64,000 bases of DNA from Macrosoma leucophasiata (lineage: Eukaryota; Arthropoda; Insecta; Lepidoptera; Hedylidae). The position numbers and the translations under genes were made by a program. The notes beneath the pieces were generated by a model. The model did not search any database, was not told the DNA's origin, and saw only the letters and a list, made by a program, of their open reading frames with translations. Positions within the stretch are counted from its first letter, which is position 1; every line of letters starts with the position of its first letter. The DNA is taken from NCBI GenBank assembly GCA_036365455.1, contig JAWQUS010000011.1:2004001-2068000 (forward strand), read 5' to 3'. Shown piece by piece: positions 36,301-38,014 of this stretch.

Positions 36301-36745
36301 AATGGCTTTGGAAGTTATGATTTTGGACATACTGGTAGAGGTGTAAGGATGCTATCCATACTATGCTTGCACCTCTGCCAATACTTTCAAAACATGACAA
36401 CAATATATTATTATCTACTTCAAGGCTTATCGATTTGCATTCACTAACTAAATAGGTTTTGTATATAATAGCCTGTCTATTCACCAAGGACGGACAAACA
36501 AAACATATGTTAAATTAGTTTTCAAACAATATCCTGGTCCTCGACAATCTGGTATATGGAATGGTACGAGTGAAAAGGAAACGTGTACAGTTTTTAAACA
36601 CGAATTTTAACTTCTAAAGCCGTATCAACACCAAATATTGATGTAAAACATGGGAGTGGTATCTCAAAAATTCTTACTTGGCACCCTTCTCTGATGGCAA
36701 TTCCTCCGCGTCATAGAATTCCTCGGAATCGCTGCTGTCACCCAT
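1..36745 (-). CDS. WDR44: WDR44 (Rab11-binding WD40 protein), 17 exons, C-terminus off window
   Basis: WDR44 is an endosomal adaptor that binds Rab11 and, through an FFAT motif, ER-resident VAP proteins. This is known for the family and is not shown here. The coding exons, 5' to 3' on the minus strand, are 36745-36678, 32757-32586, 32031-31907, 28289-28201, 27084-26986, 26806-26645, 25219-25089 (donor uncertain), 23519-23405, 22678-22568, 21568-21418, 21177-20969, 20475-20349, 8536-8420, 5439-5238, 4959-4828, 2230-1844 and 358-1. All phases join without a stop, for about 918 residues. The FFAT-like core EFYDAEE is at residues 9-15. A proline-rich stretch is near 217-235 and a Gly-rich stretch near 410-440. 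The WD40 propeller starts near residue 630, and LSSSMDKTVRLWHIS and SGSLDGKLRLWDIPDKK are clearly WDR44. Later blades and the stop are outside the window. Introns are large and loaded with repeats. Confidence 0.93.
375..675 (-). repeat. Family A element (minus copy of inverted pair)
   Basis: An abundant ~280 bp dispersed element here called family A. On its own strand it runs ACTGGTGGTAGAGCTCCAGT ... GGTAGTGTTCAGCACTATCG ... CACTTAACATCAATGTGAAC and ends in A-rich sequence. This copy reads in reverse and ends at ACCAGTAAA. No coding capacity. The A-rich end suggests a short retroelement, but I find no Pol III boxes; class unknown. Confidence 0.85.
693..955 (+). repeat. Family A element (plus copy of inverted pair)
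   Basis: A diverged copy beginning ACTGGTAGAACTCCAGCGTA and ending in ACACAAAAAAAAAC. It faces the copy at 375-675 across about 20 bases, so intronic WDR44 RNA could fold into a long imperfect hairpin. Confidence 0.8.
956..1360. other. WDR44 intron, no recognised feature
   Basis: AT-rich intronic sequence between repeats. No splice-bounded ORF with WDR44 similarity, no RNA gene and no clear repeat signature was seen. Confidence 0.4.
1362..1500 (-). repeat. RTE-tailed LINE fragment
   Basis: In reverse, this ends with the LINE 3' signature found many times here (CAGTGGACGTCTTTCGGCTA family; here CAGCAGTGGACATCTTTCGG). Upstream are the common flanks, the CGTGGCGATTATAG and TATTTTCTCCCC blocks. 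A non-autonomous or 5'-truncated copy. Confidence 0.6.
1500..1770 (-). repeat. Dispersed repeat shared with 5585-5765 and 22985-23055
   Basis: Its reverse complement shares TTGAGTGATGCGG-type blocks, CTTATGGGCGACGGTT, GTGCTACGCACACAGGTG and GGAATTTTGGCGGAGTGT with 5600-5765. Only part is present near 22,985. No coding capacity recognised. Confidence 0.6.
1844..2230 (-). CDS. WDR44: WDR44 coding exon 16, WD40 blades
   Basis: 387 nt, 129 codons, phase 0. Acceptor TTCCACAG, donor GTGAGT. It begins DMRTKYNAEKKSSPTPSQES, then a proline-rich insert and the conserved GHTSDLLDVSWSKNYFVLSS, SMDKTVRLWHISRGECLCCF, QHIDFVTAIVFHPRDDRYFL and SGSLDGKLRLWDIPDKK. These identify the gene unambiguously. Confidence 0.96.
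2353..2440 (-). repeat. Fragment of the GCCTGGGTTGCACC-type MITE at the array edge
   Basis: The sequence AAAGTTAAAGTTATTGTAAC and TTCACATCCTTCTCTTACTT is the reverse complement of the inner part of the MITE seen at 10,720-10,798 and 19,690-19,765. It ends about 10 bases before the last exon-derived tandem unit. Confidence 0.6.
2451..4930 (-). repeat. Tandem array of WDR44 exon-end + splice-donor units (127-130 bp, 19 copies with parent)
   Basis: On the coding strand each unit contains the last ~31 codons of WDR44 exon 15 (from CCKFSV to LMFQ), its donor GTGGGT, and a G-rich intron start ending in a G run and GACC. The unit then joins back into the exon at TGGTGCTGCAAG. On the plus strand the shared ATG of the unit falls at 2525, 2653, 2781, 2910, 3037, 3164, 3291, 3418, 3547, 3677, 3807, 3936, 4064, 4194, 4321, 4448, 4575, 4705 and 4835 (true exon). 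Unit length is set by the homopolymer alone (C8 to C11 gives 127-130). Other differences are very few: C to A at 3374 and 4531, G to T near 3863. No unit carries an acceptor. The left edge is a truncated copy at 2451. Confidence 0.97.
4828..4959 (-). CDS. WDR44: WDR44 coding exon 15, first WD40 blade (parent of tandem array)
   Basis: 132 nt, 44 codons, phase 0 at both ends. Acceptor TTATCTGCAG, donor GTGGGT. It encodes EMGGGHSGAVWCCKFSVCGR then LLATAGQDRLLRVWVTRDAF, matching the first WDR44 WD40 repeat (HTGA.W..KFS.CGRLLA.AGQD). This is the only copy with the acceptor and the codons for EMGGGHSGAV. Eighteen partial copies of its 3' part with the donor follow downstream. I chose the first donor; any later one in the array could also be used. 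Confidence 0.9.
5238..5439 (-). CDS. WDR44: WDR44 coding exon 14
   Basis: 202 nt. Acceptor ATTCGCAG, donor GTTAGT. It encodes LKRFFGSTVKKTVDAAKSLA, QEVSHARHKEDVADIADDV and ends HKGPYDFDGCVRYVQ. The KGPYDFD peptide just before the first WD40 blade is a WDR44 hallmark. Confidence 0.9.
5547..5879. mobile_element. TIR MITE with internal repeat
   Basis: The ends AGGTGAGATTCACAGACCGC (5547) and GCAGTCTGTGAATCTCACC (to 5879) are near-perfect inverted repeats. The interior holds the repeat shared with 1500-1770, so it is either a carrier or a nested insertion. No transposase. Confidence 0.7.
5899..6087. mobile_element. Palindromic MITE with TTA duplications (Harbinger type)
   Basis: Ends GGATACTTTTCCACCAGA and TCTGGTGGAAAAGCATCC are inverted. 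TTA flanks both sides (5896-5898, 6088-6090), the 3-bp target typical of PIF/Harbinger elements. The interior is also palindromic around ATCCACCAATCATATTCAT. 189 bp, noncoding. Confidence 0.75.
6098..6660. other. WDR44 intron, AT-rich, no recognised gene
   Basis: It begins with a short RTE-like tail (GGGACGTCTTTCAGCTAAAA near 6105), then unremarkable AT-rich sequence with no supported feature. Confidence 0.4.
6645..7160 (+). repeat. MITE-like repeat (AATCGG.TAGTTACG / GGTCGACAAACGTCA family), interrupted
   Basis: Shares CTATAGAGCGTTATC-like, TGATCAAAATGGTCGACAAA and CTTGTTGGATACTGTA blocks with copies at 11690-11870 (reverse) and 25905-26150. This copy is split by the Jockey 3' fragment at 6756-7000. 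Confidence 0.7.
6756..7000 (+). mobile_element. 5'-truncated Jockey-clade LINE 3' end
   Basis: About 80% similar by eye to the last 160 bases of the full Jockey element (GAGTTTTCCCTGC, CAGATAGGCCCGGGGAA, CTCGACCCCCGA, CTCTGTTACGCTTCACGTGC, GGGATGATGAT). It sits inside the repeat at 6645-7160 with AGTCCGG on both sides as a candidate target duplication. Confidence 0.75.
7201..7521. mobile_element. ~320 bp palindrome made of ATCGATAG motifs
   Basis: A long inverted repeat centred near 7361. Its ends are AGTGTTGCTAAACTATCGAT and TCGATAGACTATTGCAACAA. Arms repeat CTATCGATAG, CGATAGCGCGATAGTACTAT and CAATACTATTGATAGTATCG. Noncoding and probably a MITE. It is dense in TATCGATA and CGATA words, which in Drosophila bind DREF and BEAF-32. 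Confidence 0.8.
7759..8294. mobile_element. Mariner-type MITE with long TIRs, TA target
   Basis: The ends GGTTAAGATCCCACTGCAGA and TCTGCAGTGGGATCTTAACC are inverted and flanked by TA. The inverted arms extend about 100 bases (CATCCAGATATGC, CCACTAGGTTGCCTATCAAA). 536 bp, no transposase. A second copy is at 60978-61700. Confidence 0.85.
8420..8536 (-). CDS. WDR44: WDR44 coding exon 13
   Basis: 117 nt. Acceptor TTTTCAG, donor GTAAGT. It encodes ETDEESESVCAGGAEDETKE then TKRESTDRQTTAIRKKTD, a charged segment. It joins exon 12 across the 11.8 kb intron that contains the Jockey LINE, and continues into the basic KLKRFFG of exon 14. Confidence 0.85.
8765..8960 (+). repeat. CCCGCGG-TTCGCCC dispersed repeat
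   Basis: Starts ACTAGCTGTTGCCCGCGGAT, continues AAATTTCATTGAAATCGGTT, ends in a CAGA tract and TTCATAATATTAGTAGGG. Related copies or pieces are at 26355-26600, 35272-35632, 38600-38800, 40258-40300, 41490-41610, 49545-49572 and 50320-50352. A very common lepidopteran noncoding repeat; class not assigned. Confidence 0.75.
9512..9823 (-). mobile_element. tRNA-derived SINE, full length with target duplication
   Basis: Minus strand: the head TGCCTCGGTAGCCTAGTGGT contains box A, GGGTTCGATTCCCGGGTAGG contains box B. The body includes CTTTATCTCTGGTTCTATTG and the tail GGCGTGAAGTTACGTTTT. AAAATTATATAAA duplicates flank it (9499-9511 and 9824-9836). Confidence 0.92.
10367..10798. mobile_element. TIR MITE (GCCTGGGTTGCACCACG) carrying a family A insertion
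   Basis: Ends GCCTGGGTTGCACCACG and CGTGGTGCAACCCAGGC are inverted, with TTA on both sides (Harbinger-like). A family A element (10409-10698) sits inside. The same MITE is seen partially at 19690-19765 and 2353-2440. Confidence 0.75.
10409..10698 (+). repeat. Family A element, near complete
   Basis: The cleanest complete copy with the one at 34595-34886: ACTGGTGGTAGAGCTCCAGT at the start, CCTCAGGAGTGGCAGCGCAT in the middle, and GCATGCTTGTTTGCCACTTT with an A-rich end. Confidence 0.88.
11690..11870 (-). repeat. Copy of the 6645-7160 repeat family (reverse)
   Basis: Contains TGTGACGTTTGTCGACCATT and TTGATCAAGATTTGTCCAAT in reverse relative to 7005-7060. It is followed directly by the 38-bp minisatellite. 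Confidence 0.65.
11872..12120 (+). repeat. 38-bp minisatellite, 6.5 units
   Basis: The unit AGAGATACCGCTCTATAATT ATGTTGGGAGTATGCTGC starts at 11874, 11912, 11950, 11988, 12026, 12064 and 12102 with few substitutions. It lies in a WDR44 intron. Confidence 0.9.
12121..12670. other. WDR44 intron, no recognised feature
   Basis: No splice-bounded coding segment, RNA gene or known repeat signature recognised. Confidence 0.35.
12671..12820 (+). repeat. Family A element, 5' half (split by Jockey LINE)
   Basis: GGTGGTAGAGTTCCAGTTCG to AACTATCACAGAGACATAAC. The rest of the same copy resumes at 18631 after the LINE, and the overlap AGAGACATAAC is the target duplication. Confidence 0.88.
13258..15378 (+). 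pseudogene. Jockey ORF1 (gag-like), broken
   Basis: An RNA-binding protein of the LINE RNP. Frame 1 runs from the ATG at 13258 (MSDPLKPRAFGSGRRSRIPA) to the stop at 13884. Similarity continues in frame 2 from about 13850 (PIIVNKLPNWPRHMAAIAGR, KVCLRGLPIDTPTEDILAAL) through two CCHC knuckles (CHRCQALGHASANC, CVRCAGAHPVAEC). The frame breaks again near 14530, inside the third knuckle, and returns to frame 1 to the stop at 15378. The C-terminal part is an unusual Pro/Gln/Ala repeat (units like VPGPxLPQAHV, 14640-14945). Two frameshifts make it a pseudogene. Confidence 0.85.
15467..18300 (+). pseudogene. Jockey ORF2 (AP endonuclease + reverse transcriptase), broken
   Basis: The AP endonuclease domain (15610-16260, frame 2) has LLYWNPGGIKGHIRELRDLA, GETKL, FAAYRPPGG, VAGDLNAKHPSWGS and the final H region DTQHLPLL. 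The frame shifts near 16690 to frame 3 (CYRPQNRAEIMANHLEGVFT) and near 16850 back to frame 2. The RT there has LPKPGKDR, SYRPITLLS, GFRTGHST, VFLDIEKAFDRVWH, GVPQGSCLSP and LFADDSAYIA. Another shift near 17660-17720 leads to frame 3 (SVKYLGCSIDRALRM, AAPAWYALCSAAQRRRLQAQ). The frame then runs into 3' UTR without a clear native stop. Catalytic motifs survive but the frame does not. Confidence 0.88.
18631..18780 (+). repeat. Family A element, 3' half (after Jockey LINE)
   Basis: Continues the copy broken at 12820: ATAACAGCTTAGGTTTCAGG, GTCTATAGGCTGCAGTCATC, ending GCCACTTTAAATACATAAAA. Confidence 0.87.
18970..19217 (+). repeat. Family A element, 5'-truncated
   Basis: Starts within the element at GCATTACCTAATATACTTGC and runs to the A-rich end at 19217. 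Confidence 0.85.
19218..20136. other. WDR44 intron, mostly unannotated
   Basis: Contains a partial GCCTGGGTTGCACC MITE (19690-19765: GAGAAGGACGTGAAATGTTA and TTGGTGCAACCCAGGCTAAT). The rest shows no recognisable gene or repeat. Confidence 0.5.
20137..20348. repeat. TG/CA-rich microsatellite abutting a WDR44 donor
   Basis: Interrupted (TG)n on the plus strand, (CA)n in WDR44 RNA, starting directly at the donor of exon 12. It includes uninterrupted TG runs near the exon. CA repeats bind hnRNP L in animals and can alter donor use. Confidence 0.9.
20349..20475 (-). CDS. WDR44: WDR44 coding exon 12, conserved pre-WD40 block
   Basis: 127 nt encoding ERMPLSVAEHKLPQCINPLS then LHIMRLTSEYIGRDHDD, nearly colinear with vertebrate WDR44 (PLSVAEEKLP, INPL.LHIMR). 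Acceptor TATATATAG. The donor reads GCCAG|GTACACAC and runs straight into a long CA/TG tract (20137-20348). Confidence 0.92.
20680..20905 (+). repeat. RTE-tailed dispersed repeat
   Basis: GACGTCGGGATGGGATGACT, AACCGAACAATAGCGGTCAC, CCATTCCAATGGGGCGGTAG, then CCAGCAGTGGAGGGCTTTCA and GATGATGACGACG. Same family as 32795-33030, 33040-33312 and 29150-29340. Confidence 0.65.
20969..21177 (-). CDS. WDR44: WDR44 coding exon 11, glycine-rich then conserved motif
   Basis: 209 nt. Acceptor TTGTCAG, donor GTGAGT. It starts with a low-complexity Gly/Ala run of GGAG units, then RRRRRSAGDSPTRPAAQPLS and the conserved MEILEQVTVLNLDTG, which in WDR44 leads into the PLSVAE region of the next exon. The Gly run is coded by GGC/GGG-rich sequence likely to vary in length between individuals. 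Confidence 0.88.
21418..21568 (-). CDS. WDR44: WDR44 coding exon 10
   Basis: 151 nt. Acceptor ATCGGCAG, donor GTATGC. It encodes GECMVRAGEVSDLREWGAGP and a Gly/Ser-rich tail ending TASSSLGSAD, residues 358-408. The exon is high in GC against an AT-rich intron background. Confidence 0.85.
21636..21925. mobile_element. hAT-type MITE with 8-bp target duplication
   Basis: The ends CATAGAGCAACACGG and CCGTGTTGCTCTATG are perfect inverted repeats of 15 bp. Flanks CTTAAAGT / CTTAAAGC form an 8-bp duplication with one mismatch. 290 bp, noncoding; a second copy is at 54585-54894. Confidence 0.88.
21950..22560. other. WDR44 intron, no recognised feature
   Basis: Between the hAT MITE and exon 9. No gene, RNA or repeat recognised with confidence. 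Confidence 0.35.
22568..22678 (-). CDS. WDR44: WDR44 coding exon 9
   Basis: 111 nt. Acceptor GTCCGCAG, donor GTACGT. It encodes ELCTHESRSSERAGPSASAP then RHLATHSALDIKDAVR. Split codons match exons 8 and 10. The segment is Ser/Arg/Ala-rich with no recognisable domain. Confidence 0.85.
22985..23055 (-). repeat. Partial copy of the 1500-1770 repeat
   Basis: TGATGCGGGGAAATCGGGCG followed by GGACCTCGAAGTGTCC matches the 5600-5640 segment in reverse. Confidence 0.5.
23405..23519 (-). CDS. WDR44: WDR44 coding exon 8
   Basis: 115 nt. Acceptor TTTTCAG (phase 0), donor GTGAGT. It encodes PSLSNSVNQTMALPSPASTI followed by ESLTREFQDSLELSHSKY, residues 283-321. Phase 0 at its start constrains the donor of the preceding exon. 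Confidence 0.87.
23672..24030 (-). mobile_element. 5S rRNA-derived SINE (reverse copy)
   Basis: The reverse complement starts GCGCGCATGGCCCAGCGGCT, has the 5S-like block CTCGGTTAAGCACTACGGGC GCGGT..GATGGGTGACCGCTA, then the body, and the tail CAGTGGGACGTATAATGGGT TGCCATTATTATT. Same element as 53800-54167. Confidence 0.85.
24425..25060. repeat. AGTGTGCAGTATGT-type microsatellite with higher-order repeats
   Basis: About 630 bp built from TGCAGTATGTAGTG-like 7/14-mers. The word AGTACGTAGT recurs at 24511, 24616, 24693 and 24798 (105, 77, 105 bp apart), a 182-bp higher-order period. It lies just downstream of WDR44 exon 7 on the coding strand and is open in all three minus frames. Confidence 0.9.
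25089..25219 (-). CDS. WDR44: WDR44 coding exon 7 (donor uncertain, next to a microsatellite)
   Basis: The acceptor TTTTAG at 25220-25225 is clear, and the reading frame LYGSQSLSTTDGDNLSVCTV followed by DTDDGRYSRRSDKPPLDDLLLE joins exon 6. The 3' end is unclear. The only phase-compatible donor I see is GAG|GTGCCC at 25089/25088, which is weak. Within about 30 bases downstream the sequence becomes a roughly 620 bp hexa/heptamer-like repeat (24425-25060), and the frame stays open through it. The original donor may have been overwritten by the expansion, or the weak one may be used. Confidence 0.65.
25230..25900. other. WDR44 intron, no recognised feature
   Basis: No supported gene. A 133-codon minus ORF at 25454-25855 has no recognisable similarity and no splice signals tying it to WDR44. 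Confidence 0.35.
25905..26150 (+). repeat. Copy of the 6645-7160 repeat family
   Basis: Uninterrupted version: GACAATCGGCTAGTTACGGC, TTGATCAAAATGGTCGACAA, CTTGTTGGATACTGTAAT. Confidence 0.7.
26355..26600 (+). repeat. CCCGCCCCGGCTTCGCAC dispersed repeat
   Basis: Starts ACTAGCGACCCGCCCCGGCT, ends GATTAGCGCATACATACAGA. Same lepidopteran family as 8765-8960, diverged. Confidence 0.65.
26645..26806 (-). CDS. WDR44: WDR44 coding exon 6, proline-rich region
   Basis: 162 nt, residues 185-239. Acceptor TTTCAG, donor GTTAGT. It encodes LAMAEPDVIASTKANSLKHS, then a proline-rich tail PRPSLVPGPPPGPVAPPRKK. In mammalian WDR44 a proline-rich region recruits SH3 partners; whether this stretch does so is inference. 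The coding sequence is much more GC-rich than the flanking introns. Confidence 0.85.
26840..26965 (-). mobile_element. tRNA-SINE core fragment filling a 179-bp intron
   Basis: GGTGGCGAGTCTGTTCACAT, CTCCGGGCACATTGCCAAAC and ATAGAACCAGAGATGAAGGA match the SINE body at 9610-9725. It occupies about 70% of the WDR44 intron 26807-26985. Head and tail are missing. Confidence 0.85.
26986..27084 (-). CDS. WDR44: WDR44 coding exon 5
   Basis: 99 nt. Acceptor TTCGCAG, donor GTATGT. It encodes NIRDAAPAPSASSREPSTIS then DDPLAVDTRNQN, a Ser/Pro/Asp-rich disordered segment (residues 152-185). It is separated from exon 6 by an intron of only 179 bp that is largely SINE-derived. Confidence 0.85.
27545..27854 (+). 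mobile_element. 5'-truncated RTE-like LINE with target duplication
   Basis: It encodes the RT C-terminal region [38 protein letters not shown] and YPVRDLA stop, then an (ATAC)n tail. ATACGTTGATTAAT flanks it (27531-27544 and 27855-27868). It differs from the copy at 47323-47925 by one base over about 300, so it moved recently. Confidence 0.88.
28201..28289 (-). CDS. WDR44: WDR44 coding exon 4
   Basis: 89 nt. Acceptor TTCCAG, donor GTAAGT. It encodes IISHDTMSLQSMTSLGRIGR followed by ILSGAAESH, residues 122-152. One base at each end completes split codons with exons 3 and 5. Confidence 0.85.
28328..28412 (+). repeat. RTE-tailed repeat fragment
   Basis: GGCGTCGGGACGTGGCGACC and TCAGTCAACCGAACAGTGAT match 32795-32890. 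Short piece. Confidence 0.5.
28464..28738 (+). mobile_element. 5'-truncated RTE-clade LINE with target duplication
   Basis: It encodes KLKWQWAGHIARRTDSRWGR, KRSVGRRPARWTDDLIKAAG and SAWRSLGEAYVQQWTSYG stop, the classic RTE C-terminus. It ends GCAGTGGACGTCTTATGGCT GATATGATGA. GATGGGTATTT flanks it at 28451 and 28739. This fixes the identity of the GTGGACGTCTTTCGGCT tails elsewhere in the window. Confidence 0.88.
29150..29340 (+). repeat. RTE-tailed dispersed repeat (partial)
   Basis: GGCGGTAGTAAAAAAATAAC, CGCGGGATGGGCAGCAGCGT, CAAGCGTGGCGATTATGGCA, AATGACGCACAATGCTGTTA. Same family as 33040-33312. Confidence 0.6.
29358..29509. mobile_element. TAACCCCCTTATTCATAAAC MITE
   Basis: The ends TAACCCCCTTATTTATAAAC and GTTTATGAATAAGGGGGTTA are inverted. 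About 150 bp, noncoding. The second copy at 34403-34594 is in the opposite orientation and carries an extra hairpin. Confidence 0.85.
29645..29812 (-). repeat. Family A element, partial
   Basis: TTTATTTAATGGATGTGGCA through GATGTTAAGTGATGACTGCA to CTGTGCCGGCAATTACA, then stops. Confidence 0.8.
29930..29958 (+). repeat. RTE-clade LINE tail remnant
   Basis: AGCAGTGGACGTCTTTCGGC followed by TAGAGTGATGATGATGAT, preceded by a TTTC microsatellite. Confidence 0.55.
30010..30170. mobile_element. Short palindromic MITE
   Basis: GTTACCATTAACACTAAGGG CGGCCACACA is mirrored by TGTGTGGGAGCCCTTAGTCA and CAATGGTAAAC. The interior is rich in GCGATGCGATGC. Confidence 0.65.
30210..30360 (+). repeat. Family A element, 3' part
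   Basis: GGCAACGCATCTGCATTATG to ACATCTATGTGAATTGCATG CTTGTT, ending in A-rich sequence. Confidence 0.7.
30582..30665 (+). tRNA. tRNA-Leu (anticodon CAG)
   Basis: 84 nt type-II tRNA. The acceptor stem GTCAGGA pairs with TTCTGAC, with discriminator A at 30665. The D-arm is GCC..GGC, the anticodon stem CTGCG/CGCAG with loop TTCAGGT (CAG at 30616-30618). There is a long 15-nt variable arm and the TPsiC arm GTGGG TTCGAAT CCCAC. There is no intron. T6 at 30672-30677 is a Pol III terminator. Box A (TGGCCGAGCGG) and box B (GGTTCGAATCC) are intact. It lies antisense inside the WDR44 intron between exons 3 and 4. Confidence 0.96.
30680..31900. other. WDR44 intron, little recognised
   Basis: AT-rich. 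A fragment of a common lepidopteran repeat (CGGAACCCTACAGTGCGCGT, CACCCGCTTGACCAGTTTTT) lies at 31490-31565, with a related piece at 49310-49362. Otherwise no supported feature. Confidence 0.45.
31907..32031 (-). CDS. WDR44: WDR44 coding exon 3
   Basis: 125 nt encoding VVQGRRRFQELRRCMQTEEE and an acidic stretch ending in LEHPFK. Acceptor TTGTGCAG. The donor that keeps the frame is AA|GTTGGT at 31906; the neighbouring G|GTATTC would break the join to exon 4. Confidence 0.8.
32096..32262 (+). mobile_element. tRNA-SINE body fragment
   Basis: ATCTCTGATTCTATTGGATT, CTCGCCACCTGTTACATGGG, CAAAACGTAACCGGCGAATC. It lacks the tRNA head and the tail. Confidence 0.75.
32380..32455 (+). mobile_element. 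tRNA-SINE tail fragment
   Basis: GAATGCATGCATTTATCTCT then TTTAGGCGTGAAGTAACGTT, the SINE 3' end. The last part forms the left arm of a 32-bp perfect inverted repeat. Confidence 0.75.
32437..32542. repeat. Perfect 32-bp inverted repeat, 42-bp spacer
   Basis: The left arm 32437-32468 (TGAAGTAACGTTTTAGTCCC then TTGTTTTTTTTC) is exactly mirrored at 32511-32542. The left arm begins with the SINE tail. Confidence 0.93.
32586..32757 (-). CDS. WDR44: WDR44 coding exon 2
   Basis: 172 nt. Acceptor ACTTACAG, donor GTAGGT. The first base completes the codon split from exon 1 and the exon ends in phase 0. It encodes an Ala/Lys/Glu-rich low-complexity linker (residues 23-80) with a run AQAAAAAKDGEKDK. 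It has no domain of its own; the assignment rests on phase continuity on both sides, with no stop. Confidence 0.8.
32795..33312 (+). repeat. Two RTE-tailed repeats in direct tandem
   Basis: Unit 1 (32795-33030) and unit 2 (33040-33312) both run from GACG..GACGTGACGA through GGCGGTAGTAA..GTA-TAACG, GGCGATTA..GC.TATT, to the TGGACATCTTTCGGCT / TGGACGTCTTTCCACT tail. The copies are diverged from each other. Confidence 0.65.
33719..34028 (+). mobile_element. tRNA-derived SINE, full length with 17-bp target duplication
   Basis: Head TGCCTCGGTAGCCTAGTGGT, box B GGGTTCGATTCC, tail GGCGTGAAGTTACG plus T run. TTTTTAAAAGAATTTTA is repeated exactly at 33702-33718 and 34029-34045, so insertion was recent. 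Confidence 0.94.
34052..34335 (+). repeat. Family A element (plus copy of second inverted pair)
   Basis: TACTGGTAGAGTTCCAGTGA through AATGGTAGTGTTTAGAACTA to CATGTTTGTTAGCCACC. Confidence 0.85.
34403..34594. mobile_element. CCCCCTTATTCATAAAC MITE with 33-bp hairpin insertion
   Basis: Inverted ends TTACCCCCTTATTCATAAAC and GTTTATGAATAAGGGGGTTA. Internal sequence is the reverse of 29358-29509 except for an extra 40 bases at 34444-34483. Confidence 0.88.
34437..34483. repeat. 33-bp hairpin flanked by 7-bp direct repeats
   Basis: TTTTAGC (34437-34443) and TTTTAGC (34477-34483) flank CATTGATATACAA...TTGTATATCAATGG. With the shared C, perfect 14-bp arms (34443-34456 and 34463-34476) enclose a 6-base loop. 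The sister MITE has a single uninterrupted TTTTAGC site. Confidence 0.9.
34595..34886 (-). repeat. Family A element (minus copy of second inverted pair), near complete
   Basis: From the T-rich end through GTGGCAAACAAGCGTGCAGT to GGAGCTCTACCACCAGTAAA. Together with 34052-34335 it brackets the MITE in inverted orientation. Confidence 0.88.
34890..36677. other. WDR44 intron 1, AT-rich
   Basis: Contains the dispersed repeat at 35272-35632 (ACTAGCGGCCCGCCCCGGCT ... CAAACAAACAAACAAAC ... TATAATATTAGTTTAGAT). The remainder has no recognisable gene. The 78-codon ORF at 36110-36346 has no similarity I know. Confidence 0.5.
36678..36745 (-). CDS. WDR44: WDR44 coding exon 1 with FFAT-like motif
   Basis: It encodes residues 1-22 plus two bases: MGDSSDSEEFYDAEELPSEK, then GAK across the junction. 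The ATG sits in AAAATGG, a good insect start context. The donor is GTAAGA. An acidic tract followed by EFYDAEE fits the FFAT consensus E-F-F/Y-D-A-x-E that binds the VAP MSP domain, and human WDR44 starts with a similar EEFYDA peptide. This conservation fixes the start codon. Confidence 0.92.
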
Positions 36746-36795
36746 TTTATGTATCAATAAAACGTGTAGCACCAAACAATCCGGAAACTGAATTT
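36746..36795 (-). promoter_or_regulatory. Probable WDR44 transcription start (TCAGT initiator)
   Basis: On the minus strand a TCAGT arthropod-type initiator lies at 36791-36787, about 42-46 bases upstream of the ATG, leaving a short 5' leader. I see no convincing TATA box. The position is inferred from the motif and distance only. Confidence 0.35.
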
Positions 36796-38010
36796 ACATA
36801 ATTATTTAACGCATTATTATTTACAAAAGAAAGTTGAAATCGAATCGCTCAACCATTTTGCATGACAATTTGACAATTAGCATCTGTCAACTGTCAATCA
36901 CTGACCATGAACTGTCACTGTCTTTTTTTTTTTTTTTCCTTAATGGCAACCGCCAGAAGGCATACCTGCCAGCATCACGTCTGAATTCAATAAAATATAC
37001 AGCGATACGAAAAAAATGAACAGCGTTACAAATTTAACTGTATCTGAAAATAACACAAATGTTAGACTATTTTAACACACAGTTAGTTTGAGTGTATAAC
37101 ATATACAATATTTACATTTATCACTAAGAACGACCACATTTACAACTTAATCCTATTTTTATGTACAAAATATACAATTGATCTTAGAATTTTGGGATTG
37201 GAATTGGACAGGAATAGTAGGGTGGGGATATTGATAGGAAAAGGAACAAGTTTCTGTAGAGTTTTAATTAATTGGGAACGATCGTGTGAGGGGCAGGAAA
37301 AAAAGATGATCGTGATCGTCTAGTGGTTAGGACCCTACGTTGTGTCACTGTCTTGATACTCACTGATTGTCCGTCTCTGTCTGACTTGTCTATCATGTCT
37401 GACAGTTTCAGCTTTTTATGAAAAAGGTCATTATGATTATGGAGCCAATCATATGTTGGTACTGATTGGTACCAAGAAACCTAGTCTCTCTGTAAATATG
37501 TAAATACAATGTGAATACAATCATCTTTATAATATTCACGTACGTACACAACTCGTAATGTCCTAAGTATAGGACATTATTCTCTTCTACTCCTACCTAT
37601 TAAAAATATAATTTCAAGGCCTTATTTTGTGTAAATGAACTTGAACGCACCCCGTGATCTCTGGCGCCGCCTCTTCAGTGTTGGTTCTGTCGATATTTAT
37701 CATAACTCACGGGATAAAAGTTTTATTATTTTTACTCTTTCCCTTTTCTCTTGGTAGAACTTTTTTTTTCAACCCCTTCGGCATCGGATCCTTGTGCGTT
37801 CTCGAAGAAGCATATTTTTTTGGTTACACAACAAAGTTCTTGCGAGTGTATATGGGCAACTTTAAAGTTATTTTTTTGATCTGGTTGCGCGTATTCGTTT
37901 TTTTTTTTAAAAAAAGGTAGCCCGTATTATTATGACGATTTTCCTTTCAGAAAATAATACTAGCCATATTCATAGGAATAGAAAAAACGTTTAAATGTGA
38001 GCAGGGTAAT
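36796..38010. other. Intergenic region between WDR44 and GST
   Basis: Apart from the tRNA-His fragment at 37311-37344, this AT-rich stretch has no supported gene. Small ORFs at 36834-37019 and 37654-37920 are low-complexity or homopolymer-driven. Confidence 0.45.
37311..37344 (+). pseudogene. tRNA-His 5' half fragment
   Basis: The sequence matches the 5' half of insect tRNA-His from about position 2 through the GTG anticodon: CGTGATCGTCTAGTGGTTAG then GACCCTACGTTGTG. It then diverges abruptly, with no 3' half, no box B and no matching acceptor strand. The comparison is to the tRNA-His family from memory. It lies in the intergenic region between WDR44 and GST. Confidence 0.7.
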
Positions 38011-38014
38011 TTTA

